Assembly (NCBI RefSeq): GCF_007994135.1
Contig: NZ_VLKF01000001.1
Coordinates: 1,302,001-1,366,000, forward strand
Length of the DNA: 64,000 bases
Direction: 5' to 3'
Source: Modestobacter roseus
GTDB lineage: Bacteria; Actinomycetota; Actinomycetes; Mycobacteriales; Geodermatophilaceae
Shown here: piece after piece, positions 18,059 through 26,932 of the stretch
Position numbering within the stretch: the first letter of the stretch is position 1
Layout: each line of letters starts with the position of its first letter
Made by a program: the position numbers and the translations under genes
The notes under the pieces: model-generated
Told to the model about the DNA's origin: nothing
Databases searched by the model: none
What the model saw: only the letters and a program-made list of their open reading frames with translations

Positions 18059-19249
18059 TCAGGACCACAGGACCGGGAGGTGGGTCACGCCGCGGAAGAC
18101 CCAGCCCTGGATCGTCGCGGGGGCGGCGGGGTCGAGGCGCAGCTCGGGCAGTTCCGCGAACAGCTGGGGCAGTGCGACACCGACCACCGACGCGCGGGCG
18201 ACCCAGGCCCCGGCGCAGAAGTGGCTGCCACCGCCGAAGGCCAGGTGCGGCACCTTGGGCCGGTCGACGTCGTAGCTCTCCGGGTCGGCGAAGACCGCCG
18301 GGTCGCGGTTGGCCGCACCCACGTGCACGCCCAGCCGCGCGCCTGCGGGGATCTGCAGGCCGTCGAGCACCGTGTCCCGGGTGGCCTGCCGGGGGTACAT
18401 CCCGATGGGCGCCACCCACCGGATCGACTCCTCGAACGCATCCGCCCACCGCGACCCCGCGAGCACCCGCTCCCGCTGCCCGGGGTGCGAGAGCAGCGCC
18501 CACAGCGTGGTGGCGATCGCGTCGCGCGGCTCGTTCAGCCCGCCGCCGATGGTCATCTTGAGGTTGGCGCGCAGCGCCTCCAGGGACATGGGCATGTCCG
18601 CCAACCCGGAGAGCAGCGTGTGGTCCGGCTCGTCCCGGAAGTGGGCGAGCATCTCGTCGATCGCGGTGTCGACCTCGGCGGACGAGCGCTCCGCCGCAGC
18701 CCACACGTCGGGGTCGTCGGCGTAGTTGCCGGTGCCGTCGATGAGGGTCTGCGACCACCGCTGCAGGTCGTCGGCGGTGGCGTTGTGGAAGCCCAGGACC
18801 AGTCGCAGGTTCTCGGCCGCGTACGGCGCCGCGAAGTGGGAGACGACGTCCGCGCCCGGTCCGGCTGCCTTCAGCTGGTCCAGGTGGACCCGGGCGTTGG
18901 CCTCGAAGACGGCGTTCCAGTGCGCCTTGATCGCCCGCGGCCGCAGGACGCCGCCGTAGGCCTGCCGCTCTGCCGCGTGCTCGGGGTCGTCCTTGCGGAG
19001 CATGCTGTGGCCCATCGACCGCTTCATCAGCGAGCCGGCCTCGTCGGCGGTGAAGCGCTCCGCGTCCTGCTCCACGTCGTGCGCGGCCTCGTAGCCGACG
19101 ATCAGGTAGCGGTCCACCGCCGGCACCCAGTGGACGGGCGCCTCCGCCCGCAGCCGCTGGAAGATCGGGTACGGGTCGTCGAACAGGTCCGGGATGGTCA
19201 CCCACTCGGCGGTGGGGACGGGCCGGACGTCGTTGGCCTGCGTGGTCAT
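18059..19249 (-). CDS. Cytochrome P450 (GcoA/CYP255-like), second copy
   Basis: A 396-residue P450 clearly paralogous to the one at 15199-16398 (shared MLRKDDP-HA-ERQ, IRWVAPIGMYPR, GWVFRG near the C-terminus). The heme Cys is in FGGGSHFCAG near residue 345 and the ExxR is in EESIRW. The I-helix reads IGGGLNEPRD, again without the common Thr. ATG 19249 starts the conserved part; GAAGGG lies 10 bases upstream, and a longer open frame upstream crosses into the regulatory gap. It is first in the P450-ferredoxin-reductase operon and divergent from a LysR gene that may control it. Confidence 0.9.
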   Translation of the reverse strand: MTTQANDVRPVPTAEWVTIPDLFDDPYPIFQRLRAEAPVHWVPAVDRYLIVGYEAAHDVEQDAERFTADEAGSLMKRSMGHSMLRKDDPEHAAERQAYGGVLRPRAIKAHWNAVFEANARVHLDQLKAAGPGADVVSHFAAPYAAENLRLVLGFHNATADDLQRWSQTLIDGTGNYADDPDVWAAAERSSAEVDTAIDEMLAHFRDEPDHTLLSGLADMPMSLEALRANLKMTIGGGLNEPRDAIATTLWALLSHPGQRERVLAGSRWADAFEESIRWVAPIGMYPRQATRDTVLDGLQIPAGARLGVHVGAANRDPAVFADPESYDVDRPKVPHLAFGGGSHFCAGAWVARASVVGVALPQLFAELPELRLDPAAPATIQGWVFRGVTHLPVLWS

Positions 19250-19361
19250 CCTGAGGAGGCCCTTCGTCGGTACGGGCGGTCCGATCACTGTGGCGCCGAT
19301 CACCAGTCCAGGTAAAGTTCGAAGTCCTTGACAACAACCGAAGCTGAGGTGGGGTTCGCCG

Positions 19362-20324
19362 ATGGCCGAGTACACGCTCCGCCAGCTCCACTGCTTCGTC
19401 GCCGTGGCGGATGCGGGTTCCCTCTCCGGTGCGGCCGCGACGCTGCGGGTCACCCCCACCGCGGTCGCCTCCGCGCTCACCGAGCTCGAGCGGATCCTGC
19501 GCACCCAGCTCGTGGTGCGCCGCAAGGCCCACGGCGTCTCCCTCACGCCCACCGGCGTCTACCTGCGGAAGCGGGCGGCGGTGCTCCTGCGCGACGCGGA
19601 GGAGCTGCGGCTGATGACGGCCAGCGGTGGCACCGAGCTCGCCGGTCCGCTGACCCTCGGGTGCTACGTGACGGTCTCGCCCACGATCCTGCCGCTGCTG
19701 CTGCGGTGGACCGCGGAGCACCACCCGAAGGTGCAGCTGGACGTCGTGGCCCGCAGCCAGCAGGAGATCACGGCGCTGCTCTTCGCCGGCGCCCTCGACC
19801 TGGCCATCGTCTACGACATGGGCCTGCCCGACGGCCTGGAATCGGTCCTGCTGTACATGGTCCGGCCCTACGTCGTGCTGCCGGCCGACCACCGCCTGGC
19901 CGGGGCGGGCTCGGTGTCCCTCGCCGAGCTGGCGGAGGAGCCGCTGATCCTCCTCGACCTCCCGCCCGCGGCGCAGCACACCCTGCGGGTCTTCGAGCAG
20001 GCCGGGGTCACCCCGCGGGTCGCCCAGCGCACGACCGACTTCGAGCTGACCCGGTCCCTCGTCGCCCGGGGTCTCGGCTACTCGGTCCTCGTGCAGCGCC
20101 CCGCCGTCGACCGCTCCTACGAGGGGCTGCCCCTGACGGCGCTGGAGATCGACCCGCCCGTGGCCGGCGTGGGCGTGCAGATGGTCTGGCCCTCGGGGGT
20201 GCGGCTCACCGACCGGGCGCAGGCACTGGCGGGCTTCGCCGCCGCCCAGGCGCGCTTCACCGACTACCGGCACCGCAACGCCGGCGCTGCCCGCCGGGCC
20301 GACGCCGGCCCGCCCTCGCCGTAG
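19362..20324 (+). CDS. LysR-family transcriptional regulator
   Basis: A 320-residue LysR-type regulator. The N-terminal winged helix-turn-helix reads TLRQLHCFVAVADAGSLSGAAATLRVTPTAV, followed by a substrate-binding domain (GPLTLGCYVTVSPTILP ...). It is divergent from the P450 operon with a 112-bp gap, the classic arrangement for a LysR gene and its target. In that gap the hexamer GATCAC occurs twice, 15 bp apart (19283 and 19298), a possible half-site pair, and TTGACA is at 19328. The effector is probably an aromatic substrate of the P450s (inference). Confidence 0.92.
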   Translation: MAEYTLRQLHCFVAVADAGSLSGAAATLRVTPTAVASALTELERILRTQLVVRRKAHGVSLTPTGVYLRKRAAVLLRDAEELRLMTASGGTELAGPLTLGCYVTVSPTILPLLLRWTAEHHPKVQLDVVARSQQEITALLFAGALDLAIVYDMGLPDGLESVLLYMVRPYVVLPADHRLAGAGSVSLAELAEEPLILLDLPPAAQHTLRVFEQAGVTPRVAQRTTDFELTRSLVARGLGYSVLVQRPAVDRSYEGLPLTALEIDPPVAGVGVQMVWPSGVRLTDRAQALAGFAAAQARFTDYRHRNAGAARRADAGPPSP

Positions 20325-20819
20325 ACGCGTCGCGCCGTCGTCCCGCGTGCGTGGCGTGCAGCACGGTGCTCGCCCCCAGGCCCGCGGACCACGACGAGGG
20401 CCCGGGCCGCCGGGCCGGGGGCGTCCACCCCGGTGTCCCCACCCGATCGACGGCGCGCACCTGGTGGAGCGACGCACAGCGCGGCCCCGACCCAGCTGGC
20501 CTCGCCGGCCAGCGTCCTGGGCTCCCGTGGCGTGGACGTCCCGGTCGTCGGGAGCACGCCGGCCTGCAACCCGTCGCTGCTGGACGAGCCGTGCCGGGCC
20601 CGGGCGGACCTGCGCGCCGACGCCAGGGAGGGCGCGTGCGCGTCGGGCGACCTGACCCCGGAGGGGGTCGTCGCGGGCCTCCAGGACCTCCGCGTGCCGG
20701 GAGACCGACGGTTGTTCCCGGCACCGCTGGACCACACCGACCCGACCCAGCCGCCGCTGCGCACGGTGCACCTCGCCACGGCCGCGCGGCGCTCCCGCCC
20801 GCGCGACCGCAGCCGGGTT
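20325..20819. other. 495-bp stretch without a convincing gene
   Basis: Between the LysR gene and hpaI (convergent) I find no frame with a plausible start, family motif and stop together. A plus-strand frame around 20520-20780 reads somewhat protein-like (GVDVPVVGSTPACNPSLLDEP ... DLTPEGVVAGLQDL) but matches no family I can name. It could be a gene remnant or chance coding capacity of G+C-rich DNA. Confidence 0.5.
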
Positions 20820-21623
20820 TCAGTAGGAGGCGCGCTCGGTCGCGTCGGGAGCCGGCACCCACTGCGCGGCCAGGGCCTCGGACCCGCGGGCCAGCAGCGC
20901 GACGTCGGCGCCCACGAGGACGAACGACGCGCCTGCGTTGAGGTAGGTGCGGGCGACGGCCGGGTCGAAGGCGTTCACGCCGGCGGCAGCGCCCTCCGAC
21001 CGGATCGCCGCCAGCGCCCGGAGCACGGCGGCCGTGACGTCCGGATGGGTCTGCTGGCCCAGCAGGCCCATCGACGCGGCGAGGTCGGAGGGGCCGACGA
21101 AGACGCCGTCGATGCCGTCCACCGCCGCGATCTCGGCCGCGTTGTCGACGCCGGCCACGGTCTCGACCTGCACGAACACCGACACGTGCGTGTCCGCCTC
21201 GGCGAGGTAGTCGTCGACCCGGTTCCACCGGGCCGAGCGGGCGAGCGCCGAGCCGACGCCGCGGCGGCCGCGGGGTGGGTAGCGCACGGCCTCCACGACG
21301 GCCCGGGCCTCGGTGGCGGAGGAGATCATCGGCACGAGGACGTTCTGCGCGCCCAGGTCCAGCACCTGCTTGATGGTCACCACGTCACCGATCGGCACGC
21401 GCACCACGGGGGCGACCGGGTAGCCGGCCAGCGCCTGCAGCTGGGCCAGCACCGACTCGAGCCCGTTGGGGGAGTGCTCCATGTCGACGAGCACCCAGTC
21501 CAGGCCGGCCCCCGCGCAGATCTCGGCGACCAGGGAGGACCCGGAGCACACCCACATGCCGGCGAGCGGTCGCTGCGCGTCGCGCAGGTCGTCGCCGAAC
21601 GTCGGCCTCAGACGAAGCGGCAC
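20820..21623 (-). CDS. hpaI: 4-hydroxy-2-oxoheptanedioate aldolase HpaI
   Basis: A 267-residue class II pyruvate aldolase of the HpcH/HpaI family. It aligns closely with the E. coli enzyme: AGAGLDWVLVDMEHSPN, LDLGAQNVLVPMI, RYPPRGRRGVGSALARSARWNR and VQVETVAGVDN (metal-binding Glu), then GVFVGPSDLAASMG (metal-binding Asp). It splits 4-hydroxy-2-oxoheptanedioate into pyruvate and succinate semialdehyde, the last step of homoprotocatechuate meta-cleavage. The start is uncertain: GTG 21623 gives the family's usual length and overlaps hpaH by 16 bp. It is last in the leftward hpaG-E-D-H-I operon. Confidence 0.93.
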   Translation of the reverse strand: MPLRLRPTFGDDLRDAQRPLAGMWVCSGSSLVAEICAGAGLDWVLVDMEHSPNGLESVLAQLQALAGYPVAPVVRVPIGDVVTIKQVLDLGAQNVLVPMISSATEARAVVEAVRYPPRGRRGVGSALARSARWNRVDDYLAEADTHVSVFVQVETVAGVDNAAEIAAVDGIDGVFVGPSDLAASMGLLGQQTHPDVTAAVLRALAAIRSEGAAAGVNAFDPAVARTYLNAGASFVLVGADVALLARGSEALAAQWVPAPDATERASY

Positions 21624-22393
21624 GAGATCGCCCCCATCGTCCCGTAGTCGCACACGACGCTGTCGCCGCGGGAGATCCAGACCGGCCGCGTGAACGACCC
21701 GGCGAGCACGATCTCGCCGGCGGCCAGGCCGGCCCCGTGCTGCCACAGCTTGTTGGCCAGCCAGGCCACGCCCACCGCGGGATGGCCGAGCACGCCGGCC
21801 GCCACGCCGGTCTCCTCGATGCTCTCGTTGCGGTAGAGCAGCGCGGACACCCACCGCAGGTCGACGTCGTCGGGGCGCTTCGGGGTGCCACCGAGCACCA
21901 TGCCGCCGTAGGCGGCGTTGTCGCTGATGGTGTCGACGATGGTGCGACCCTCCAGCTCGATGTGGCTGTTGAGCACCTCGAGCGCCGGCGTGACGTACTC
22001 GGTCGCCCGCAGCACGTCGAACACCGTGCAGTGCGGGCCCTCGAGCGGCCGGCCGAGGACGAAGGCGAGCTCCACCTCGATGCGCACGTTGGTGTACGCG
22101 TCGAAGGGGAGCTGCGCTCCGCTCTCCCAGACGGTGTCGTCGAACATCACGCCGTAGTCCGGCTCGGTGATGCCCGTCGCCTGCTGCATCGCCCGCGAGG
22201 TGAGCCCGATCTTGCGGCCCACCAGCCGCCGCCCCTCGGCGAGCCGCCCGTCGCGCCAGACCCCCTGGATGGCGTAGGAGTCCTCGACGGTCGCCTCGGG
22301 GTGGCGTGCGGTGATGCGCGGGATGAGCCGCCGCTCTCGGTCGGCCGCGGCCAGCTCCTCGGCGAGCCCGGTGATCACCTCGGGTGCCAGCAT
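21608..22393 (-). CDS. hpaH: 2-oxo-hept-4-ene-1,7-dioate hydratase HpaH
   Basis: A 261-residue hydratase of the HpaH/MhpD branch of the FAH-like fold. [29 protein letters not shown] and [17 protein letters not shown] are family hallmarks and carry the Glu metal ligands; [18 protein letters not shown] follows. It hydrates the enol diacid before HpaI cleaves it. ATG 22393 is preceded by GGAGAGGA. It sits 39 bp after hpaD and overlaps hpaI at its end, so expression should be coupled. Confidence 0.94.
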   Translation of the reverse strand: MLAPEVITGLAEELAAADRERRLIPRITARHPEATVEDSYAIQGVWRDGRLAEGRRLVGRKIGLTSRAMQQATGITEPDYGVMFDDTVWESGAQLPFDAYTNVRIEVELAFVLGRPLEGPHCTVFDVLRATEYVTPALEVLNSHIELEGRTIVDTISDNAAYGGMVLGGTPKRPDDVDLRWVSALLYRNESIEETGVAAGVLGHPAVGVAWLANKLWQHGAGLAAGEIVLAGSFTRPVWISRGDSVVCDYGTMGAISCRFV

Positions 22394-22432
22394 GGGTGTC
22401 CTCTCCTGGTCCTGGGTCGTGTCCTGCCGGGG

Positions 22433-23599
22433 TCAGAGCTGGTTGCCCAGCTTGTACTCGCCCTGCTTCCACGACGGCATGGACTCCTCACCCTCGGTCG
22501 GCCGGGTGTAGGAGAACCCGTCGGCGCCGATGGTCACCGCCATCTCCGAGCTCTCGGTCCGGGCGACCACCGGCTGCGGGTTGCCGTCCAGGTCCAGCAC
22601 CAGGGACGCCTCGGTGTACCAGGACGGCACCACCGGGTTGCCCCACCAGTCGCGGCGCTGGTTGTCGTGGACGTCCCAGGTGACGACCGGGTTGTCCGGG
22701 TCGCCGGTGTAGTAGTCCTGCGTGTAGATCTCGACCCGGTGGCCGTCGGGGTCGCGCAGGTACAGGTAGAAGGCGTTGGAGACGCCGTGCCGGCCCGGTC
22801 CCCGCTCGATGGCGTCGGAGCGCCGCAGCGCGCCGAGCTTGTCGCAGATGGCCAGGATGTTGTGCTTCTCGTGCGTGGCGAACGCGACGTGGTGCATGCG
22901 CGGTCCGTCGCCGCCGGTCATCGCGGTGTCGTGCACGGTCGGCTTCCGCCGCATCCACGCGGCGTAGACGATGCCCTCGCCGTCCTGGATGTCCTCGGTG
23001 ACCCGGAAGCCGAGGTTCTGCATGTAGGCCACGGCGCGGGGCACGTCGGGGGTGACCTGGTTGAAGTGGTCCAGCCGGACCAGCGCACCCGGGGTGTACA
23101 GGTCGTAACGCCAGGCCAGGCGCTCGACGTGGGCCACGTCGTGGAAGAACTCGTAGGGGAAGCCGAGGGGGTCCTCGACGCGCACCGAGTCGCCGATGCC
23201 GGTGGTCCAGCCCTCCGTCCGGCGCTCCACCCGGCAGCCCAGCTCGGTGTAGAAGGCGACCGCCTTGTCCAGGTCCTCGGGGGTGCGCACGCGGTAGGAG
23301 AACGCGGCGACGGCGGCCACCGGGCCCTTGCGCAGCACGAGGTTGTGGTGGATGAACTCCTCCATCGACCGGAGGTAGACCGTCTCCTCGTCCTCCTCGG
23401 TGACGACGAGGTCGAGCACGTCGACGTAGAACTGCCGGGAGGCCGCCAGGTCGGTGACGACGAGCTCCATGTAGGCGCAGCGCAGCACGTCCGGGGGCTC
23501 CGCCTGCGGCGTGGGGATCGGGTTGTCGCTGTGGATCGGCGCCTCCTGGGAGACGTAGAAGCCCGAGGAGGTCAGGGTGCGGTCACTGGCGCGGGTCAT
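22433..23599 (-). CDS. hpaD: 3,4-dihydroxyphenylacetate 2,3-dioxygenase HpaD (VOC/extradiol type)
   Basis: A 388-residue extradiol ring-cleavage dioxygenase of the vicinal-oxygen-chelate class, made of two VOC modules. The 2-His-1-Glu metal ligands are visible in RLDHFNQ (about residue 177), MHHVAF (about 237) and HRVEIYT (about 289). It resembles the Brevibacterium Fe enzyme and the Arthrobacter Mn enzyme MndD. It opens homoprotocatechuate to 5-carboxymethyl-2-hydroxymuconate semialdehyde. The metal cannot be read from the sequence, but a manganese transporter gene lies in the same locus. ATG 23599 follows AAGGA. Confidence 0.95.
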   Translation of the reverse strand: MTRASDRTLTSSGFYVSQEAPIHSDNPIPTPQAEPPDVLRCAYMELVVTDLAASRQFYVDVLDLVVTEEDEETVYLRSMEEFIHHNLVLRKGPVAAVAAFSYRVRTPEDLDKAVAFYTELGCRVERRTEGWTTGIGDSVRVEDPLGFPYEFFHDVAHVERLAWRYDLYTPGALVRLDHFNQVTPDVPRAVAYMQNLGFRVTEDIQDGEGIVYAAWMRRKPTVHDTAMTGGDGPRMHHVAFATHEKHNILAICDKLGALRRSDAIERGPGRHGVSNAFYLYLRDPDGHRVEIYTQDYYTGDPDNPVVTWDVHDNQRRDWWGNPVVPSWYTEASLVLDLDGNPQPVVARTESSEMAVTIGADGFSYTRPTEGEESMPSWKQGEYKLGNQL

Positions 23600-23671
23600 G
23601 TCGGCGTCCTTGCTCGAGTGGTGGTCCGGCGGTGAGGGGGTGGGGCGCGGGGAGCGGCGGGTGGGGGCAGC

Positions 23672-25228
23672 TCAGCGGGGTTCCGGGTCGTCCAGCGACG
23701 GCTCGAGGTGCTCGTGCTTGCCGAAGGTCGGGTTGTGCACCTCGCCGAGGGTGATGTGCACGGCCTGCTGGTCGGTGTAGAAGTCGATCGAGCGGTACCC
23801 GCCCTCGTGGCCCAGGCCCGAGGCCTTCACGCCACCGAACGGGGTGCGCAGGTCACGCACGTTGTTCGAGTTGAGCCAGACCATGCCCGCGTCGACGGCC
23901 TGGGAGAAGTTGTGCGCCCGCTTGAGGTCGTTGGTCCAGACGTAGGCGGCCAGGCCGTACCGGGTGTCGTTCGCCAGGGCGAGCGCTTCCTCGTCGGTGT
24001 CAAACGGGGTGATCGCCACGACCGGGCCGAAGATCTCCTCCTGGAAGATCCGGGCGCTCGGCGGGACGTCGGCGAACACCGTCGGGGCGACGAAGTTCCC
24101 CGCGGGGAAGCCCTCGGGGCGGCCGCCGCCGGCGACGAGGCGCCCCTCGCTCTTCCCGATCTCGACGTAGCTCATCACCTTGTCGTAGTGCTCGGGGTGC
24201 ACGAGGGCGCCGACCTCGGTGTCGGGGTCGTGCGGGAAGCCGACCTTCACGCGCTTCGCCTGCGCGGCGTACCGCTCGACGAACTCGTCGTACACGTCGC
24301 GCTGCACGAGGATCCGGCTGCCGGCGGTGCAGCGCTCGCCGTTGAGGGAGAAGACGCCGTAGACGGTCGCGTCGACCGCCGCCTCCAGGTCGGCGTCGGC
24401 GAACACGATCGCCGGGGACTTCCCGCCGAGCTCCATCGACAGCCCCTTGAGGAACGGGGCGGCGTTGCCGAAGATGACCTGCCCGGTGCGGCTCTCCCCG
24501 GTGAAGGAGATGAGCGGCACGTCGGGGTGCTTCACCAGCGCGTCACCGGCCTCCTCGCCCAGGCCGTTCACCAGGTTGAAGACACCGCTGGGGAGCCCGG
24601 CCTCGGCGAAGATCCCCGCCCACAGGGACGCGGACAGCGGCGTGAACTCGGCCGGCTTCAGCACGACCGTGTTGCCGGTGGCGAGCGCCGGGCCCAGCTT
24701 CCAGGACTCCAGCATGAACGGCGTGTTCCACGGCGTGATCAGGCCGGCGACGCCGATGGGCTTGCGGTTGACGTAGTTGATCTGCCGCCCCGGCACCTTG
24801 AACGTGTCGTCGGCCTGGGCGACGACCAGGTCGGCGAAGAACCGGAAGTTCTCCGCCGCCCGCCGCGCCTGCCCGAGCGCCTGGGTGATGGGCAGGCCGG
24901 AGTCGAAGGACTCCAGCTCGGCCAGCCGGGCGTCGCGGGACTCGACGATGTCGGCGATGCGGTGCAGCACCTTCGAGCGCTCACGGGGGAGCATCCGCGG
25001 CCAGGGCCCCTCGGTGAAGGCCCGGCGCGCGGCGGTGACGGCCCGGTCGACGTCGGCGGCCTTGCCGGCGGCGGCCTGCAGGTACACCTCGTTCGACACC
25101 GGGTCGAGCACGTCGAAGGTCGCACCGTCCGCGGAGTCGACCAGCTCGCCGTCGACGTAGTGCTGGATGCGGGTCGGCAGGTCGGCGGGGACGTGGCCCT
25201 GCGCGCCGAGCGTGGCGGTGTCGGTCAT
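23672..25228 (-). CDS. hpaE: 5-carboxymethyl-2-hydroxymuconate semialdehyde dehydrogenase HpaE
   Basis: A 518-residue aldehyde dehydrogenase. SMELGGKSPAIVFADADL carries the general-base Glu and FSLNGERCTAGSRILVQRDVYDEF the nucleophilic Cys. Both stretches, the length and the position between hpaD and the hpaG-like gene fit HpaE, which oxidises the ring-cleavage semialdehyde to 5-carboxymethyl-2-hydroxymuconate. ATG 25228 has GAGGAG upstream. The final step of naming rests on context, since other dehydrogenases of this branch look alike. Confidence 0.93.
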   Translation of the reverse strand: MTDTATLGAQGHVPADLPTRIQHYVDGELVDSADGATFDVLDPVSNEVYLQAAAGKAADVDRAVTAARRAFTEGPWPRMLPRERSKVLHRIADIVESRDARLAELESFDSGLPITQALGQARRAAENFRFFADLVVAQADDTFKVPGRQINYVNRKPIGVAGLITPWNTPFMLESWKLGPALATGNTVVLKPAEFTPLSASLWAGIFAEAGLPSGVFNLVNGLGEEAGDALVKHPDVPLISFTGESRTGQVIFGNAAPFLKGLSMELGGKSPAIVFADADLEAAVDATVYGVFSLNGERCTAGSRILVQRDVYDEFVERYAAQAKRVKVGFPHDPDTEVGALVHPEHYDKVMSYVEIGKSEGRLVAGGGRPEGFPAGNFVAPTVFADVPPSARIFQEEIFGPVVAITPFDTDEEALALANDTRYGLAAYVWTNDLKRAHNFSQAVDAGMVWLNSNNVRDLRTPFGGVKASGLGHEGGYRSIDFYTDQQAVHITLGEVHNPTFGKHEHLEPSLDDPEPR

Positions 25229-25305
25229 GGGGACTCCTCGGAGTGGGGGAGAGGCAACGGCCTCGCGGGGTGGGGGAGCGTCGGGTCAGCCGGGCGGGGG
25301 CGCCG

Positions 25306-26823
25306 TCAGGGCGTCGCTGTCCGGCCGTGGGCCGCGTCGTACCGGGCCCGCCACGCGGCGTTCATCGGGAACAGCCCGTCGACCGGGTGCCCCTCCGCGA
25401 CCCGAGCGGCGATCCAGGCGTCCTCGTCCTCCTGGGCCAGGGCGGCGTCGACGACCTCCTCGACGAGCGCGGGCGGGATGACGATCACGCCGTCGGCGTC
25501 GCCGACGACGACGTCGCCGGGCTGCACCGTGGTGCCGCCGCAGCCGATCGTGACGTCGAGGTCCCACGGCACGTGGCGTCGCCCGAGCACCGCCGGATGC
25601 GCGCCGGCGGAGTAGACCGGGATGCCGACGGCGGCGACCGCGTCGTGGTCCCGCACCCCGCCGTCGGTGATGATCGCGGCGGCCCCGCGGGCGTGCGCCC
25701 GGATGGCGAGCACGTCACCGAGCGTCCCGGAGCGGGTCTCGCCGCGCGCCTCGATGACGACGACCTCGCCGCTGCCCACCGCGTCGAACGCGCGCTTCTG
25801 GGCGTTGTAGCCACCGCCGTGGGAGGCGAACAGGTCCTCCCGGTGGGGCACGAAGCGCAGGGTGCGGGCCGTGCCGACCACCTTGCGGTCCGGGTGCATC
25901 GGGCGGACGCCGTCGATCGTGACGTCGTTGAGGCCGCGCTTGCGCAGCTGCTGGGACAGGCCGGCGACCGGGGCCCGCTCCAGCTTGGCCCGCAGCTCGG
26001 GGGTCAGCGCGCCAGCGGGGTGCGGCTCAGCGGGGAGTCCGGCGGCCTCGCGCGAGCCCCAGGCCTCGGCGCGCTGCGTGTCGTCCACCGCGGGGAGCGA
26101 CCCGAGGGACCCGTCGAAGGGCACGGCGCCCTGGGTCACCGTGGTGACGAGCCGCCCCGACGTCGGCGCGCCGGGGGCGCCCGGCGCGTCGACCTCGACC
26201 TCGACCACGTCTCCGGGGACCACGACCGAGGACCCCGCGGGGGTGCCGGTGAGGACGACGTCGCCGGCCTCGAGGGTGAGGTGCTGGGACAGGTCGGCCA
26301 CCAGCTGGGGCAGCGGGAAGAGCAGCCCGGCGGTGGTGTCGTCCTGGGCGAGGTCGCCGTTGACCCACACGCGCACGCGGAGCGCGTCCGGCGCCACGGT
26401 CCGTGCGTCGATCAGCTCCGGCCCGATCGGCGTGAAGCCGTCGCCGCCCTTGGAGCGGACGTTCGAGCCGCGGTCGTTCGCGCGCAGGTCGTACAGGCCG
26501 AAGTCGTTGCTCGCGGTGACCCAGGCGACGTGCGACCAGGCGTCGGGAACGGAGACCCGGCGGGCGGGCGTGCCGATCACGAGCGCGACCTCGCCCTCGA
26601 AGGCCAGCAGCTCGGTGCCTTCGGGCCGCTCGATCGAGCCGCCCGACGCCGCGACCGAGCTCGACGGCTTGAGGAAGTAGGACGGGTGGGCCGGCCGTCG
26701 CCCCCGCTGGTCGGCGCGTGAGGGGTAGCTCAGGTGCACCGCGATGATCTTCCCGGGGCGCTGGGGGAGACCGCCGAACCGCGGGTCGGCATCGTCCGGG
26801 TGGTTGCCCTCGTCGGTGGTCAT
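25306..26823 (-). CDS. HpaG-like fusion: FAH-family isomerase/decarboxylase plus RraA/HMG-aldolase-like domain
   Basis: A 505-residue two-domain protein. Residues about 20-275 are a fumarylacetoacetate-hydrolase fold domain (ELLAFEGEVALVIG with metal Glu residues, NDFGLYDLRAND, DVVLTGTPAGSSVV). Residues about 305-500 are an RraA/HMG-aldolase-like domain with the family's G ... GVRD signature (GTLGDVLAIRAHARGAAAIITDGGVRD). In E. coli HpaG both halves are FAH-like; here the second half is replaced. RraA-like enzymes can decarboxylate oxaloacetate-type acids, so this half may supply the decarboxylase and the FAH half the isomerase. ATG 26823 follows GAAGGGA. It is first gene of the leftward hpa operon. 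Confidence 0.9.
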   Translation of the reverse strand: MTTDEGNHPDDADPRFGGLPQRPGKIIAVHLSYPSRADQRGRRPAHPSYFLKPSSSVAASGGSIERPEGTELLAFEGEVALVIGTPARRVSVPDAWSHVAWVTASNDFGLYDLRANDRGSNVRSKGGDGFTPIGPELIDARTVAPDALRVRVWVNGDLAQDDTTAGLLFPLPQLVADLSQHLTLEAGDVVLTGTPAGSSVVVPGDVVEVEVDAPGAPGAPTSGRLVTTVTQGAVPFDGSLGSLPAVDDTQRAEAWGSREAAGLPAEPHPAGALTPELRAKLERAPVAGLSQQLRKRGLNDVTIDGVRPMHPDRKVVGTARTLRFVPHREDLFASHGGGYNAQKRAFDAVGSGEVVVIEARGETRSGTLGDVLAIRAHARGAAAIITDGGVRDHDAVAAVGIPVYSAGAHPAVLGRRHVPWDLDVTIGCGGTTVQPGDVVVGDADGVIVIPPALVEEVVDAALAQEDEDAWIAARVAEGHPVDGLFPMNAAWRARYDAAHGRTATP

Positions 26824-26847
26824 CGCCGTCCCTTCGTCACCCGCGAA

Positions 26848-26860
26848 ATCGTATATAGTC
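26848..26860. promoter_or_regulatory. GTATA-type operator candidate between hpaG-like and semialdehyde dehydrogenase genes
   Basis: An A+T island, atcgtatatagtc, in the 109-bp divergent gap. Its core is one or two bases off the perfect cgtatacg sites near the GntR gene and resembles the FCD-GntR consensus around TGTATACA. The local A+T also suits a -10 region for one of the two promoters. Confidence 0.55.
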
Positions 26861-26932
26861 CGCTCCGGGGCGGTCAAGGCGTGCCGACGGCTCCGTGCCA
26901 GGCAAGTCCGACGACGACGGAGGAACGCTGCC

